Part shown: positions 18,223 to 28,098 of the stretch, piece by piece | Layout of the letters: the number at the start of each line of letters is the position of its first letter | Position numbering within the stretch: position 1 is the stretch's first letter | Assembly (NCBI RefSeq): GCF_000756665.1 | Contig: NZ_ARXV01000004.1 | Span: forward strand, 1 to 64,000 | Length of the DNA: 64,000 nt | Reading direction: 5' to 3' | DNA from: Alcanivorax nanhaiticus | Lineage (GTDB): Bacteria > Pseudomonadota > Gammaproteobacteria > Pseudomonadales > Alcanivoracaceae | Notes under the pieces: model-generated | Told to the model about the DNA's origin: nothing | The model's input: only the letters and a program-made list of their open reading frames with translations | Database searches by the model: none | Translations under genes and position numbers: made by a program

Positions 18223-19980
18223 ATGACTGACAAGGACCAGGGATTGACCGTCAAGCTGCCAACAGGATGGATCGCGGTACTGCTTTTACTGTTACCGCTT
18301 GTGGTCCTTGCCCGGGATGAACCCACCCTGGTCATCACTGGCAATGCCAGCGATGCCGTCACGGATAATCTCCGCGCCCTGATCAATCTGAAAGGCTATA
18401 ACTGTCAGCCCCCCAAGGCCCAATATGGCCTGATTCGCCGTCAGATCCTCAAAAATGCCCGCGAGGGCCTGCAAGCCATGGGCTTCTATGAAGGCCAGTT
18501 CGACCTGCATGCAGATATGTCTGGCAGCTGCGCCAAAGTCTTCCTTGATGTGCAAACAGGCCCGCCGGTGATTATCAGCGAGGTGGACATTCGGTTGCGT
18601 GGCGAGGCCGACCAGGACCCTCACTTCCGAAGACTGGTTAGCGAACATGAACTTCGTGTTGGCGAACGCCTGCAACACGACAAGTACACCCGACTCAAAC
18701 GCAATCTACAGCAAAGTCTGATCAACCGTGGCTACATGGAAGGCAGTCTCACCCATCACCGACTCAACGTGGACACCCAACGTCATACCGCCAGCATCCT
18801 GCTGGAGGTTGAGAGTGGTCCCCGTTATCACTTCGGCAATGTTGAGGTGACCGGCAGCAGTCTGAATGCCCGTCTGATTGATGCCTATGTCCAGTTTGAA
18901 GAGGGCCAGCCCTACGACAGCAAACGTGTGCTGGAAACCCAGCAAGCCTATCTCGGGGCCGGCTACTTCAGCGCTGCCCGCATTGAGAAAGGCACCGTAG
19001 ACACCGAGACCCGGACGATCCCGATCAGCATCACTCTCAGCGACAGCCACCGCTGGTCACTGCTGACCGGTATCGGCTTCAGTACCGATACCGGCCCACG
19101 TGTTCGCCTGGGCATTGAGAATCGCAGGGTCAATTCTCACGGCCATCGCTTCCGGGCAGAAACCCAATTATCCGAAGTGGAACAGGGTGCCGGGGCAAGC
19201 TACCAGATCCCCCTGTCTGATCCTTTGCGTGAAAGGCTGGATCTGCATACCAGCTATATCAACGAGGACACCGAGAGTAATACCAACGAACGCTGGATGA
19301 CCGGGGCAGACTACATTGTTGAAATGAACAACAAATGGGTGAGCACCCTGTCACTGGAGTATTTGCGGGAAACCTGGCAAATCGCCGATGAAGTGGATCA
19401 GGCGGAGCTGGTCATGCCCGGCTACCAGTTAAGTCGCATCAAGGCCAATGATCCGGTCTACCCCACCTTCGGCTGGCGCCTCAGCGGCAAGCTGCGCGTG
19501 GCTCATCAGGGACTTTCCTCCACCGCCTCGTTTGCGCAATTTACCCCCAGTGGCAAACTGCTCTTCCCTCTGCTGGGCGGTCGGATACTGACACGGCTTG
19601 ATCTGGGCTATACCGAGATCAATGATATTTCCGAGTTACCCGCCTCCCTTCGTTTCTTTGCCGGTGGCGACTCCAGCATTCGCGGCTTCGGTTACGAATC
19701 ACTGGGACCGGAGGACGATAAAGGTGACGTCATCGGTGGCCGGCACATGGCTACCGGCTCGCTGGAATATGATCACCCCATTACCGAAAAATGGCATGTC
19801 GCGGTATTCACCGATGCGGGCAATGCCTTCAACGACATCGAAGATTATGAATTGCGCCATAGCGCCGGTGCCGGCATTCGCTGGCGATCCCCCCTCGGAC
19901 CCATCCGCCTCGATCTGGCTCGCGCCATCGACGAAAACCGCAACTGGCGGGTCCATCTAAGCATGGGGCCTGACTTGTGA
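18223..19980 (+). CDS. tamA: Outer-membrane assembly factor TamA
   Basis: Omp85-family protein of the translocation and assembly module. 585 residues from the ATG of MTDKDQGL. A signal-anchor or signal peptide lies at about 13-29, then POTRA domains (about 30-255), then a 16-strand barrel with the family motif GGDSSIRGFGYESLGP and the C-terminal strand ending WRVHLSMGPDL. An in-frame upstream extension overlaps the regulator gene and is rejected. The stop overlaps the GTG start of tamB. Confidence 0.93.
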   Translation: MTDKDQGLTVKLPTGWIAVLLLLLPLVVLARDEPTLVITGNASDAVTDNLRALINLKGYNCQPPKAQYGLIRRQILKNAREGLQAMGFYEGQFDLHADMSGSCAKVFLDVQTGPPVIISEVDIRLRGEADQDPHFRRLVSEHELRVGERLQHDKYTRLKRNLQQSLINRGYMEGSLTHHRLNVDTQRHTASILLEVESGPRYHFGNVEVTGSSLNARLIDAYVQFEEGQPYDSKRVLETQQAYLGAGYFSAARIEKGTVDTETRTIPISITLSDSHRWSLLTGIGFSTDTGPRVRLGIENRRVNSHGHRFRAETQLSEVEQGAGASYQIPLSDPLRERLDLHTSYINEDTESNTNERWMTGADYIVEMNNKWVSTLSLEYLRETWQIADEVDQAELVMPGYQLSRIKANDPVYPTFGWRLSGKLRVAHQGLSSTASFAQFTPSGKLLFPLLGGRILTRLDLGYTEINDISELPASLRFFAGGDSSIRGFGYESLGPEDDKGDVIGGRHMATGSLEYDHPITEKWHVAVFTDAGNAFNDIEDYELRHSAGAGIRWRSPLGPIRLDLARAIDENRNWRVHLSMGPDL

Positions 19981-22900
19981 TTCGCCGCGCTGTTATCGGA
20001 CTTCTTGCCCTCGTTCTGCTGTTGCTGGTCCTGACCACACTGCTGCTATACGGGCTGGTGGGAACCGCTCCGGGGAATCGCTGGCTGCTGACCCGCACCA
20101 GCGATCTGATTCCCGGTGACCTCCAGGTGGAGCAGTGGCAGGGGAACTTGCTAAGCACGGTAGACGTAACCGGGCTGCGCTATGAAAGCCCGTCGCTGAC
20201 GCTGGAAATTGATCAACTCAAAGCTAACCTGACACCCCTGGCTCTGGTTCGCGGCTGGCTCACATTCGAATTTCTGACCCTGGGCAAGGTCAACATCCAG
20301 ACCGCCCCCACTACCGACCCGGAAGCCACCCCCTCACCGTTACCGGAGAGCCTGGCATTGCCACTGGGGATACGCATCGAGCAACTGGCCGTAGACTCGA
20401 TACAGCTCAACCAGGCAACGCTGATGGAGAATCTGGAGGGAGAGAGCTTGTCGGCATGGCGGCGTTTCCAGTTCGCCAGACTGGACTCTCAGCTGCAAGG
20501 CGATATCCAGGTGAATGTCAGTGGTCACGGCCAGCTGACATCACCCTACCCGCTAGATGGCCAGATTCGCTGGCAGAAACCGCTACCCGACAACAGCACT
20601 TTTCATGCACCACTCGCCAGCGGGGAACTCAAGGCCAAAGGCCCAGTCACCGCCCTGCAACTTGAGCACACACTGCAACAACCACTCGTTGTCCATTCCC
20701 ATGGCCAATGGCTGCACGAGGACGATAGCTGGCAGATCGATCTACTGCATGAATGGCAAACCCAAACCTTGCCCCTGAGCGGCGACACGGCCCTGTCGCT
20801 TGGCAGCGGCAAGCTGCAAACCCGCGGCCCACTTTCTGACATTACCCTTAACGGCACCACCACCTTGCAGCGGGGCCTTTCCAACGGCGAAAAACAAACA
20901 CTGAGCATCGCCCTGGACAGCCAACTGGCTGGGCAAACCCTGACGCTCCACGACCTCACCCTGCGACAGTCAAAGCAACGACTGAGCGGCAAAGGCAGCC
21001 TTCAGCTGCAACCCCTGCAATGGGATCTGACCCTGAACGGCGATCTGGATACCGGCATTTTTTCTCCGCAATGGAAAGGCATGCTGACCATCGACGGCCA
21101 CAGCAAGGGTCGAGTGGAGGACAACCGCTGGCAGCTCGACCCCGGCACGGTCACTGTCACAGGAACCCTGCGTGAACAGCGCCTGAAGCTAAAAACAAGA
21201 ACCTGGGGAGATGCCGGCAACCTGCAGATCGAGGGCGACATGCAGTGGGGAGACAACCAGCTCCAGGCTGCTGGCAAGGTATGGCCACAGTGGCAATTGC
21301 AAAGCCAGCTTTCTCTAGGCGCCCTCTCCCAGTTGCTTTCCTCTGTTCAGGGATCGCTGGAGGGAACGGTTCAAGTCCGTGGAGAGACCCGCTCTCCCCG
21401 CCTCAGTGGCCAGCTCAATGGCACGTCTCTGGCTCAGGGTTCACTGGGCCTGTCAGAGCTGGAAGCTCACTTTGATAATCTGGGTATCGGCCCCCAAACA
21501 CAGAAACTGACCTTGGCCGCCCGAGGGCTGACGCAGGATAGCCAGCCCACTCTGGCTTCCCTGAACCTGACGCTGGATGGCACTCTCAAGCAGCATTCGC
21601 TGGTGCTGGCGCTGCAACAAGACGATACCCGCTTGCGTACCCGACTGGACGGCACCCTGCTACTGGAAGGCAGCATGCCGGCAAGCTGGCAAGGCTCCCT
21701 GCATGACACACTCCTCTCGCAACCACAGCTGGGCCAATGGCAACAGGCACAACCCAGCCCTCTTAACGTGTCTTCCCAGCGACAACAGCTCGGAGAGTTC
21801 TGTCTGCAGCAGCAGAACAGCCATCTGTGCCTGAACGGCAGCCGGGGAGCCCGGGATCAGCTGTCGCTCAATGCCCGACTCAACCAACTGCCGCTAGCAC
21901 TGGCCTCGTCGTTACTTGGCCCGGACTATAGCCTCGACGGCACCCTGAGTGGCCATACACAAATCCAGGGCACCCTTGACGCTCCTGAAGGCAACATTCA
22001 TCTGCAAACAGAAGCCGCCATGCTGACCTTCAACGTGGCAGAGGGGCCGCCGCCCTGGAAACTGGATACGATCACACTGGATAGCGAACTGAAAGGAAAG
22101 CAGGCCCAGACCCGGCTGACCCTTGCCACCACACTGGGGCGCGTGGATGCAGACCTGTCCCATGGATTCCATCCAGACAAGCCCATGGATGGCCAAGTCT
22201 CATTCCAGATCGAACGCCTTTCTGTGGTGGAAATGCTGACGGCCGACCTGCGCGACGTGAGCGGCACACTGAAAGGAGATATCCAGCTGGCAGGCACGCC
22301 TCGTGCGCCTTTGCTTAATGGCAATATCGCGCTTGAAGAAGGCCATGCCTTGATCCCTTCCCTTGGCATCGCCGTCAGCCAGATGTCACTGGCTCTGACT
22401 GGCGCCCAAACCGGCAGACTGAACGTCAGCGGACAGGCAAATATGGGTGACGGGGTCATGAAGGTGAACGGCTACCTGGACCCCAGCCGCTGGCCGCTGG
22501 CATTGAATCTGAATTTCACCGGGCAACGCCTGCTTGTTGCCGATAGGCCTGATGCCCGCGTGTGGCTGACCCCCGACTTGAACCTGAAAGGCGATCTGGA
22601 GGGGCTGTTACTCAGTGGCACGCTGCTGGTCCCTGAGGCTGCGATTCACCCTGAACAGCTCCCGGAAGGGGCGGTGACGGTTAGTGAAGACCAGGTGCTG
22701 GTGCATCATGAAGGCGATGCCAGCCAGCGTCTTCCGCTAGCCATGGATGTGACCGTAACGCTGGGAGACAAGGTCAATTTCAACGGCTTTGGCCTGAATG
22801 CCGATCTTGGCGGCAGTGTGCAAATCCTTCAGCACCCCCAACAACCGCCTCAGCTCAACGGTGAGCTGGTGGTCCGTGACGGCCGTTACCGGGCCTATGG

Positions 22901-23447
22901 CCAGAACCTGGCCATCAGCGACGGGCAACTGATCTTCCAGGGACAACCAGACAATCCCGGCCTGGATATCCGCGCCTATCGCAAGATTCCCAGTGAAGCC
23001 ATTACCGTAGGCGTGCAGCTCGCCGGTACCCTGCAAAGTCCGGAAGCGACCCTGTACTCGGACCCGTCCATGGAACCCAGCCAGATCATGTCCTACTTGC
23101 TCACCGGCCGTCCCCTGGAAGGCGGCACCCAAAATGATGCCAATCGCATCGCCCAGGCACTGGCGGTTTATGGTCTGGAAAAAGGCAGCGGAGTTACCGA
23201 CAAGATCGGCAGTAAACTGGGGGTGGACGAAATCACCGTAGGCAGTGACTGGGAAACCGAAGATGCCGCCTTGATGCTGGGCAAACAGCTTTCAGACCGG
23301 CTCTACCTGACCTACGCCATTGGCCTGTTCGACGCCGTCTCCACCGTCATGCTCCGCTATACACTCACCCGCAGCCTGCACCTGGAAGCCCGCTCTAGCT
23401 CGGAAGCCAACAGCCTGGATCTGATTTGGGAGAAAGAGTTGCGGTAA
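19977..23447 (+). CDS. tamB: Translocation and assembly module protein TamB
   Basis: Inner-membrane-anchored, beta-helical protein that bridges the periplasm to TamA; AsmA/TamB family members are implicated in lipid transport and outer-membrane homeostasis. 1156 residues from GTG (overlapping GTGA with tamA). One N-terminal transmembrane helix at about 6-28, long repetitive beta-strand region, and a conserved C-terminal DUF490 domain (MSYLLTGRPLEGG ... LEARSSSEANSLDLIWEKEL). Confidence 0.93.
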   Translation: MIRRAVIGLLALVLLLLVLTTLLLYGLVGTAPGNRWLLTRTSDLIPGDLQVEQWQGNLLSTVDVTGLRYESPSLTLEIDQLKANLTPLALVRGWLTFEFLTLGKVNIQTAPTTDPEATPSPLPESLALPLGIRIEQLAVDSIQLNQATLMENLEGESLSAWRRFQFARLDSQLQGDIQVNVSGHGQLTSPYPLDGQIRWQKPLPDNSTFHAPLASGELKAKGPVTALQLEHTLQQPLVVHSHGQWLHEDDSWQIDLLHEWQTQTLPLSGDTALSLGSGKLQTRGPLSDITLNGTTTLQRGLSNGEKQTLSIALDSQLAGQTLTLHDLTLRQSKQRLSGKGSLQLQPLQWDLTLNGDLDTGIFSPQWKGMLTIDGHSKGRVEDNRWQLDPGTVTVTGTLREQRLKLKTRTWGDAGNLQIEGDMQWGDNQLQAAGKVWPQWQLQSQLSLGALSQLLSSVQGSLEGTVQVRGETRSPRLSGQLNGTSLAQGSLGLSELEAHFDNLGIGPQTQKLTLAARGLTQDSQPTLASLNLTLDGTLKQHSLVLALQQDDTRLRTRLDGTLLLEGSMPASWQGSLHDTLLSQPQLGQWQQAQPSPLNVSSQRQQLGEFCLQQQNSHLCLNGSRGARDQLSLNARLNQLPLALASSLLGPDYSLDGTLSGHTQIQGTLDAPEGNIHLQTEAAMLTFNVAEGPPPWKLDTITLDSELKGKQAQTRLTLATTLGRVDADLSHGFHPDKPMDGQVSFQIERLSVVEMLTADLRDVSGTLKGDIQLAGTPRAPLLNGNIALEEGHALIPSLGIAVSQMSLALTGAQTGRLNVSGQANMGDGVMKVNGYLDPSRWPLALNLNFTGQRLLVADRPDARVWLTPDLNLKGDLEGLLLSGTLLVPEAAIHPEQLPEGAVTVSEDQVLVHHEGDASQRLPLAMDVTVTLGDKVNFNGFGLNADLGGSVQILQHPQQPPQLNGELVVRDGRYRAYGQNLAISDGQLIFQGQPDNPGLDIRAYRKIPSEAITVGVQLAGTLQSPEATLYSDPSMEPSQIMSYLLTGRPLEGGTQNDANRIAQALAVYGLEKGSGVTDKIGSKLGVDEITVGSDWETEDAALMLGKQLSDRLYLTYAIGLFDAVSTVMLRYTLTRSLHLEARSSSEANSLDLIWEKELR

Positions 23448-23469
23448 GGCACGCATCATGCAACACGCG
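23448..23469 (+). repeat. Heptad array, GCAACAC class, after tamB
   Basis: Units AAGGCAC, GCATCAT, GCAACAC then GCG, beginning within the tamB stop codon. It is related to the blocks at 9299 and 63154. Confidence 0.55.
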
Positions 23470-23522
23470 AAAGCTTCGACAGACAGGTACCGGCATGCGC
23501 TCCTGGCGACCATCGGGGGTTG

Positions 23523-23639
23523 CGAGTTACGAGTTTCGAGTTTCGAGTTTCGAGTAACGAAAGGCAAAAACATCTGGAACCAAGTGGCCTGGGGTTTTGA
23601 TTTTCGAAACTCGTTACTCGTAACTCGCCTCTGTCAGCT
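23523..23639. repeat. Heptad element, AGTTNCG class, between convergent genes
   Basis: Left arm: five units CGAGTTA, CGAGTTT (three times), CGAGTAA in perfect phase, ending CGAAAGGCAAAA. Right arm on the minus strand: AGCTGAC, AGAGGCG, AGTTACG, AGTAACG, AGTTTCG, ending AAAATCAAAACC. The first right-arm unit contains the thioesterase stop TGA. The arms face each other across about 35 bp. Confidence 0.8.
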
Positions 23640-24044
23640 CATAGGTAGCGCATAGGTGCCTGTAACATGCGCCACCATGTCGTCACTACCTTCACTGAAC
23701 AACTGCACTTCCAACACCGCCGAACGCCGTCCCAAACGCAGGATGACCGCTTCAGCAATGAGGTCCTTCTGCGCAGGTCTGGAGAGAAAGTTGATATTCA
23801 GATTCTGGGTCACAGCCATTTCCACCCGGCCCAGTGCCCCCAACACAGCAGCATACATAGCCGCATCCGCCAGTCCCATCATGGTCGGCCCGGAAAGGGT
23901 TCCCCCCGGGCGTAACGTTGACGGCCGAAACGGACTACGTACCCGCGCACGGTGATCACCGATCGACTCCACCACCAGCCCCTCTTCCGAAGCGGCGGGC
24001 AGACCATCGTAAATCACCTGCTGAACCTGCTTGGCATCCAACAT
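23634..24044 (-). CDS. PaaI-family hot-dog thioesterase
   Basis: 136 residues. The hot-dog fold active-site helix is GGTLSGPTMMGLADAAMYAAVLGAL (about 47-71), with Asp in GLADAAMYA where PaaI-type enzymes carry their catalytic acid. Substrate unknown; members hydrolyse aryl- or acyl-CoA thioesters. Divergent from proS and convergent with tamB. No operon partner. Confidence 0.85.
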   Translation of the reverse strand: MLDAKQVQQVIYDGLPAASEEGLVVESIGDHRARVRSPFRPSTLRPGGTLSGPTMMGLADAAMYAAVLGALGRVEMAVTQNLNINFLSRPAQKDLIAEAVILRLGRRSAVLEVQLFSEGSDDMVAHVTGTYALPMS

Positions 24045-24186
24045 AAGGCTTAACTCGCAAACAAAAGAACAAGACTAGCCAACTCGTTGGGTTAAACCCA
24101 CCCCGGATTGCGACACACAGCTGGTGGGAACAGTCCTTCTCTCATAGAATGGAGCGCTCTTGAAACAACCTGCCCAGATAATTCCT

Positions 24187-25899
24187 ATGCGCACTTCCCA
24201 GTACCTGCTTGCCACTGTCAAAGAAACCCCCGCGGATGCAGTTGTCATCAGCCACCAGCTCATGCTGCGTGCCGGCCTGGTTCGCAAGCTGGCCTCGGGC
24301 CTGTACACCTGGCTGCCCACCGGGCTGCGGGTGCTGCGCAAGGTGGAGAACGTGATCCGCGAGGAAATGGACAAGGCCGGCGCCCAAGAAGTGCTGATGC
24401 CGGTAGTGCAGCCCATGGAACTGTGGGAAGAGTCCGGCCGTGCCCCGGCCTATGGCCCGGAGCTTCTGCGCATCACCGACCGTCACAACAACCCTTTCTG
24501 CCTGGGCCCCACCCATGAGGAAGTGATCACTGACATGGTCCGCAACGAGATCCACAGCTACAAGCAGTTGCCGGCCAACTTCTACCAGATCCAGACCAAG
24601 TTCCGTGACGAGATTCGCCCGCGCTTTGGCATCATGCGCTCGCGGGAATTCATCATGAAGGACGCCTATTCCTTCCACACCGACACGGATTCCCTGGCCG
24701 AGACCTACGCGATCATGCACCGCGCCTACTGCGCCATCTTCGATCGCCTGGGCCTGGACTACCGCCCGGTGGAAGCAGACACCGGTGCCATCGGCGGTGC
24801 CGCCAGCCACGAATTCCATGTACTGGCCGACTCCGGTGAAGACGACATCGCTTTCTCCGACAGCTCCGACTATGCCGCCAACGTGGAACTGGCCGAAGCG
24901 CTGGCGCCCACCAGCGAGCGAGCCGCTCCCGGCGCCGCCATGGAAAAGGTGGATACTCCCAAAGCCAGGACCATCGAAGAACTGGTGGAACAGTTTGACC
25001 TGGCCATCGAAAAAACCGTCAAGACCCTGGTGGTAAAAGGAGCCGAAGAAGGCACCCTGGTGGCCCTGCTGGTGCGTGGTGACCACGAACTCAACGACAT
25101 CAAGGCCGAAAAGCTGGAAGCCGTTGCCGCCCCGATGGAATTCGCCAGCGAAGAAGAGATTCGCAAGGCCATTGGCGCTGGCCCCGGCTCCCTGGGCCCT
25201 GTGAATCTGCCCATCAAGGTGATTGCCGACCGTAGCGTGACCGTGATGAGTGACTTTGGCGCCGGCGCCAACGAAGACGGCAAACACTTCTTCAACATCA
25301 ACTGGGAGCGCGACGTGGCGTTGCCGGAAGTGGCCGACCTGCGCAATGTGGTGGAAGGCGACCCGAGCCCGGACGGCAACGGAACCCTGACCATCAAGCG
25401 TGGCATCGAAGTGGGCCACATCTTCCAGCTGGGCACCAAGTACTCCGAAGCGCTGGGCGCCAAGGTGCTGGATGAAAACGGCAAGTCCGTGGTCATGCCC
25501 ATGGGCTGCTACGGTATTGGCGTTACCCGGGTGGTTGCCGCTGCTATCGAGCAGAACCACGATGACCGCGGGATCATGTGGCCAGAAGCCATCGCCCCCT
25601 TCCAGGTAGCGCTGGTGCCGGTAAACATCAAGAAGAGCCCCCGCGAGCGCGAGCTGGCAGAAAAGCTCTACGCCGAGCTCACCGCTGCCGGCATCGAAGT
25701 GCTGTTCGATGACCGCGAGAAAGAGCGCCTGGGCGTGAAACTGGCCGACACCGAACTGGTCGGCATCCCCCACCGTATCGTCATCGCCGAACGCGGCATG
25801 GACAACGGCGTGCTGGAATATAAAGGCCGTGGGGACGCGGAAAATACTGATGTGCCGATGAATGAGGTAGTGGCGTTCATCAAGGGCAAACTCAGTTAA
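24187..25899 (+). CDS. proS: Prolyl-tRNA synthetase
   Basis: Class II synthetase of the bacterial ProS type with editing insertion. The start is [18 protein letters not shown], the normal N-terminus of the family; a TTG nine codons upstream is ignored. Motif 1/2 region includes [20 protein letters not shown] and [17 protein letters not shown]; the INS editing domain spans about 220-400 ([10 protein letters not shown]); motif 3 [14 protein letters not shown] and a C-terminal anticodon-binding domain follow. 570 residues. Its stop TAA lies inside the first heptad of the next element. Confidence 0.97.
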   Translation: MRTSQYLLATVKETPADAVVISHQLMLRAGLVRKLASGLYTWLPTGLRVLRKVENVIREEMDKAGAQEVLMPVVQPMELWEESGRAPAYGPELLRITDRHNNPFCLGPTHEEVITDMVRNEIHSYKQLPANFYQIQTKFRDEIRPRFGIMRSREFIMKDAYSFHTDTDSLAETYAIMHRAYCAIFDRLGLDYRPVEADTGAIGGAASHEFHVLADSGEDDIAFSDSSDYAANVELAEALAPTSERAAPGAAMEKVDTPKARTIEELVEQFDLAIEKTVKTLVVKGAEEGTLVALLVRGDHELNDIKAEKLEAVAAPMEFASEEEIRKAIGAGPGSLGPVNLPIKVIADRSVTVMSDFGAGANEDGKHFFNINWERDVALPEVADLRNVVEGDPSPDGNGTLTIKRGIEVGHIFQLGTKYSEALGAKVLDENGKSVVMPMGCYGIGVTRVVAAAIEQNHDDRGIMWPEAIAPFQVALVPVNIKKSPRERELAEKLYAELTAAGIEVLFDDREKERLGVKLADTELVGIPHRIVIAERGMDNGVLEYKGRGDAENTDVPMNEVVAFIKGKLS

Positions 25900-26056
25900 C
25901 CGTTACTAGTGAACAGTTAACAGCGGCGCGAGACAGGTTCGCACGCTTTGGAACGCAAGAGGCCGCGCCCAATCGGTTGGGCGCGGCCTCTTTGCTTTAA
26001 ACGAAATCCAGCGCCTGACGCGCAGCTGTTAACTATTAACTGTTCACTGTTAACTA
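25894..26056. repeat. Heptad element, AGTTAAC class, with core hairpin (copy 1)
   Basis: Left arm: AGTTAAC, CGTTACT, AGTGAAC, AGTTAAC, the first including the proS stop. Core: a perfect 16-bp stem (25957-25972 with 25977-25992) followed by TTTGCTTT, with A/T on both sides, so it can terminate transcription both ways. Right arm: minus-strand AGTTAAC, AGTGAAC, AGTTAAT, AGTTAAC, starting at the A of the stop TAG of the convergent gene. Copy 2 is at 28097-28373. Confidence 0.85.
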
Positions 26057-27085
26057 TATTTTGACCGTCCGCTTCACCGCCATCACCTGACTCATGGTGT
26101 TGTCACCATGGGCGGTGAGTTGCCACAGGGGCAGGCCGCGGCTGTCGGTTTCCTGGGATTTGCTGATCAGCCCCAGGGCACGAAGGTGAATCTTGAGCTG
26201 GTTGAACGAGTGGGCCGCCAGTACCACGTTGCGCACCGCATGGGCTCGGGGGAAATCTTTCTGCACGTCGGCCAGGGCCTTGCGCACGATGAAGTCTTCC
26301 AGCGCCTTCTGCATGACAGGCTCCGAAGCCGGATTCAGCATCAGCGGTGCCACGCAGGAAAACGCCTGATCCCAACTAATACGGGTGGTGACCATGGCCA
26401 GCTTGCAATCGCCGCCTTCGTACACATTACAGGAGTAATCCAGCGCCACCTGATCCGCGCCGCGAGACAGGGTCTTGAGCGGCGGACGGGACTGACTAAG
26501 CGCTTCCTCACGCTCTTTTTCAAGCTCCTGGATACGAGCCTTCAGGCCGGAGGTATCGGCCCCCGTGCCGGAGCCGGGCTGGTCTGCACGCACCCAACCC
26601 GTTGCGCGATGCTCACGCATCAGATTGGGCAAAACCTTACGCGCCACCTCGGTAAGCCCCGCCTCTGTGCTCCAACGAAAACAGGGCACTTTTTCTTCCA
26701 ACAGACGCACAAAGTCGTCTCGACGCACCTGCCCGTCTCGGGTGGCTTCCTGCTGATCGGCTTTCAGCAAAGCAGGATTGTCGTGGATAAACGCCACCAC
26801 AGGCTTGCGCTTGGTAGCCGCGTAGATGTACTCACGGTGAATTTCGCTGAGCCCCATGGGAGACAGGTGGCCATAGCGTCCACCGACAATGAGAACAAAG
26901 TAATCGCTGGTTTCAATCAGCTTCTGGATGACCGGTAGCAGGGTATTGCCATCGGCGGCGGCACTGTCCAGGCCGGTGGGAATCATGCCGTTTTCGATCA
27001 TTGGCAGCATCAGCGCCTGCCTTGCTCCCTGCATATCGGGATATGTCGCGCTGATAAAGACCTGATAGCGTTTTGAAGCGGTCAC
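26054..27085 (-). CDS. DUF4062 (TIR-like) domain protein
   Basis: 343 residues from GTG. The N-terminal ~110 residues match the DUF4062 pattern: YQVFISATYPDMQGAR, then ETSDYFVLIVGGRYG, then SEIHREYIYAATKRKPVVAFIH. The fold is related to TIR/SEFIR domains and is often fused to effector or NTPase modules in immune-like genes. A coiled coil follows at about 180-200 (LKARIQELEKEREEAL). The C-terminal ~140 residues are unrecognised but end in what looks like a winged-helix segment. No NTPase is fused. Divergent from the ParA gene and inside two copies of one repeat. A defence or signalling role is inference. Confidence 0.75.
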   Translation of the reverse strand: MTASKRYQVFISATYPDMQGARQALMLPMIENGMIPTGLDSAAADGNTLLPVIQKLIETSDYFVLIVGGRYGHLSPMGLSEIHREYIYAATKRKPVVAFIHDNPALLKADQQEATRDGQVRRDDFVRLLEEKVPCFRWSTEAGLTEVARKVLPNLMREHRATGWVRADQPGSGTGADTSGLKARIQELEKEREEALSQSRPPLKTLSRGADQVALDYSCNVYEGGDCKLAMVTTRISWDQAFSCVAPLMLNPASEPVMQKALEDFIVRKALADVQKDFPRAHAVRNVVLAAHSFNQLKIHLRALGLISKSQETDSRGLPLWQLTAHGDNTMSQVMAVKRTVKI

Positions 27086-27351
27086 CCTGGTTCCCTGTTC
27101 CTATGGCTTTGTGCCCCTGAGGCATTGGCTGGTGAGCTATTAAACAGCCTGACGACCAGCATCACAAGAGAGCTCCCAGACTCGCAATGCCAAAGCGGGC
27201 AGGCAGAATGGGAGAATAGCTTTGATCATGCTAGCCTGAGATCAACAATAAAGGTAGCAGCGAACCACATTCTTCACCGTATGAACCCCGTGGATTCGCG
27301 GCTATAGTACTGGCCAACATCGCCTTCGACTTGCTGACAGGATAGAACGCC

Positions 27352-28098
27352 ATGCAGACCATTGCCTTTTATAACCTGAAAGGAGGGGTCGGAAAGACCG
27401 CCTCGGCGGTGAACATCGCCTGGCACGCGGCCCGCTGGAAGCACCGCACCCTGCTCTGGGATCTGGACCCCCAAGGCGCCGCCAGCTTCTATCTGGGCGT
27501 GGACGATGGCGAGGGTTACAAGGCTGGCAATGTACTCAAGGGCAAACAGCCCATTGGCCGGCTCAAGCGCGAGACTCGCTGGCCGAACCTGAATGCCATT
27601 CCAGCAGATATTTCCATGCGCAATGCGGATATCAAACTCAGCGAGGGCGGCAGCGCCAAAAACAAGCTTAAGCAACTCATTGCCCCCCTCGGCGAATCCT
27701 ATGAGTTGGTGATACTGGATTGCCCCCCCACCCTCAGCCCGGTAGCGGAAAGCATCTTTGCCGCAGTGGATTACCTGTTCGTCCCGGTCATCCCTACCCA
27801 CCTGTCGGTACGTGCCTTCCAGCAGGTGCGGGACTGGATCGACAGCAAGAACTACAAGAATCTCACGGTCGTCCCCTTCTTTAATATGGTGGACCGCCAC
27901 CGTGACCTGCACGTGGAAATGCTGGTGAAGCGCCCCAAAGTCATGAAAGGCGGCCTGAAGACCTGGATCCCCTACTCCACCCATGTGGAGCAAATGGGCG
28001 ATCACAAAGCCCCGGTCGGCGAATTCGCCCCCTACACCCCCAGTGCCCAGGCGTTTCGGGCCATGTGGTTTGAGATTGCGGGCAAGCTCAAACTGTAG
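27352..28098 (+). CDS. Orphan ParA/MinD-family ATPase
   Basis: 248 residues. Deviant Walker A KGGVGKTA at residues 10-17 with the signature first Lys; Walker A' in LLWDLDPQGAAS; Walker B in LVILDCPPTLSPVAES. No ParB-like or MinE-like gene is adjacent, so it is not a plain plasmid partition pair. AGGA precedes the ATG. It diverges from the DUF4062 gene with 266 bp between them, in which no other gene is seen. The stop TAG shares its AG with the first unit of heptad element copy 2. Possible roles: positioning of a protein complex or partner of the DUF4062 protein. Confidence 0.88.
   Translation: MQTIAFYNLKGGVGKTASAVNIAWHAARWKHRTLLWDLDPQGAASFYLGVDDGEGYKAGNVLKGKQPIGRLKRETRWPNLNAIPADISMRNADIKLSEGGSAKNKLKQLIAPLGESYELVILDCPPTLSPVAESIFAAVDYLFVPVIPTHLSVRAFQQVRDWIDSKNYKNLTVVPFFNMVDRHRDLHVEMLVKRPKVMKGGLKTWIPYSTHVEQMGDHKAPVGEFAPYTPSAQAFRAMWFEIAGKLKL

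Noticed and set aside
23523..23639. CRISPR-like direct repeats
   Set aside because: Repeat unit is only 7 bp with no spacers; arms are inverted and no cas genes are present.
24142..25773. 543-codon open frame opposite proS
   Set aside because: Antisense shadow; no ribosome site, and composition is that of a reversed coding strand.
26054..28098. Plasmid partition locus
   Set aside because: ParA has no ParB partner or centromere-like repeats nearby, and the genes sit between chromosomal housekeeping genes.
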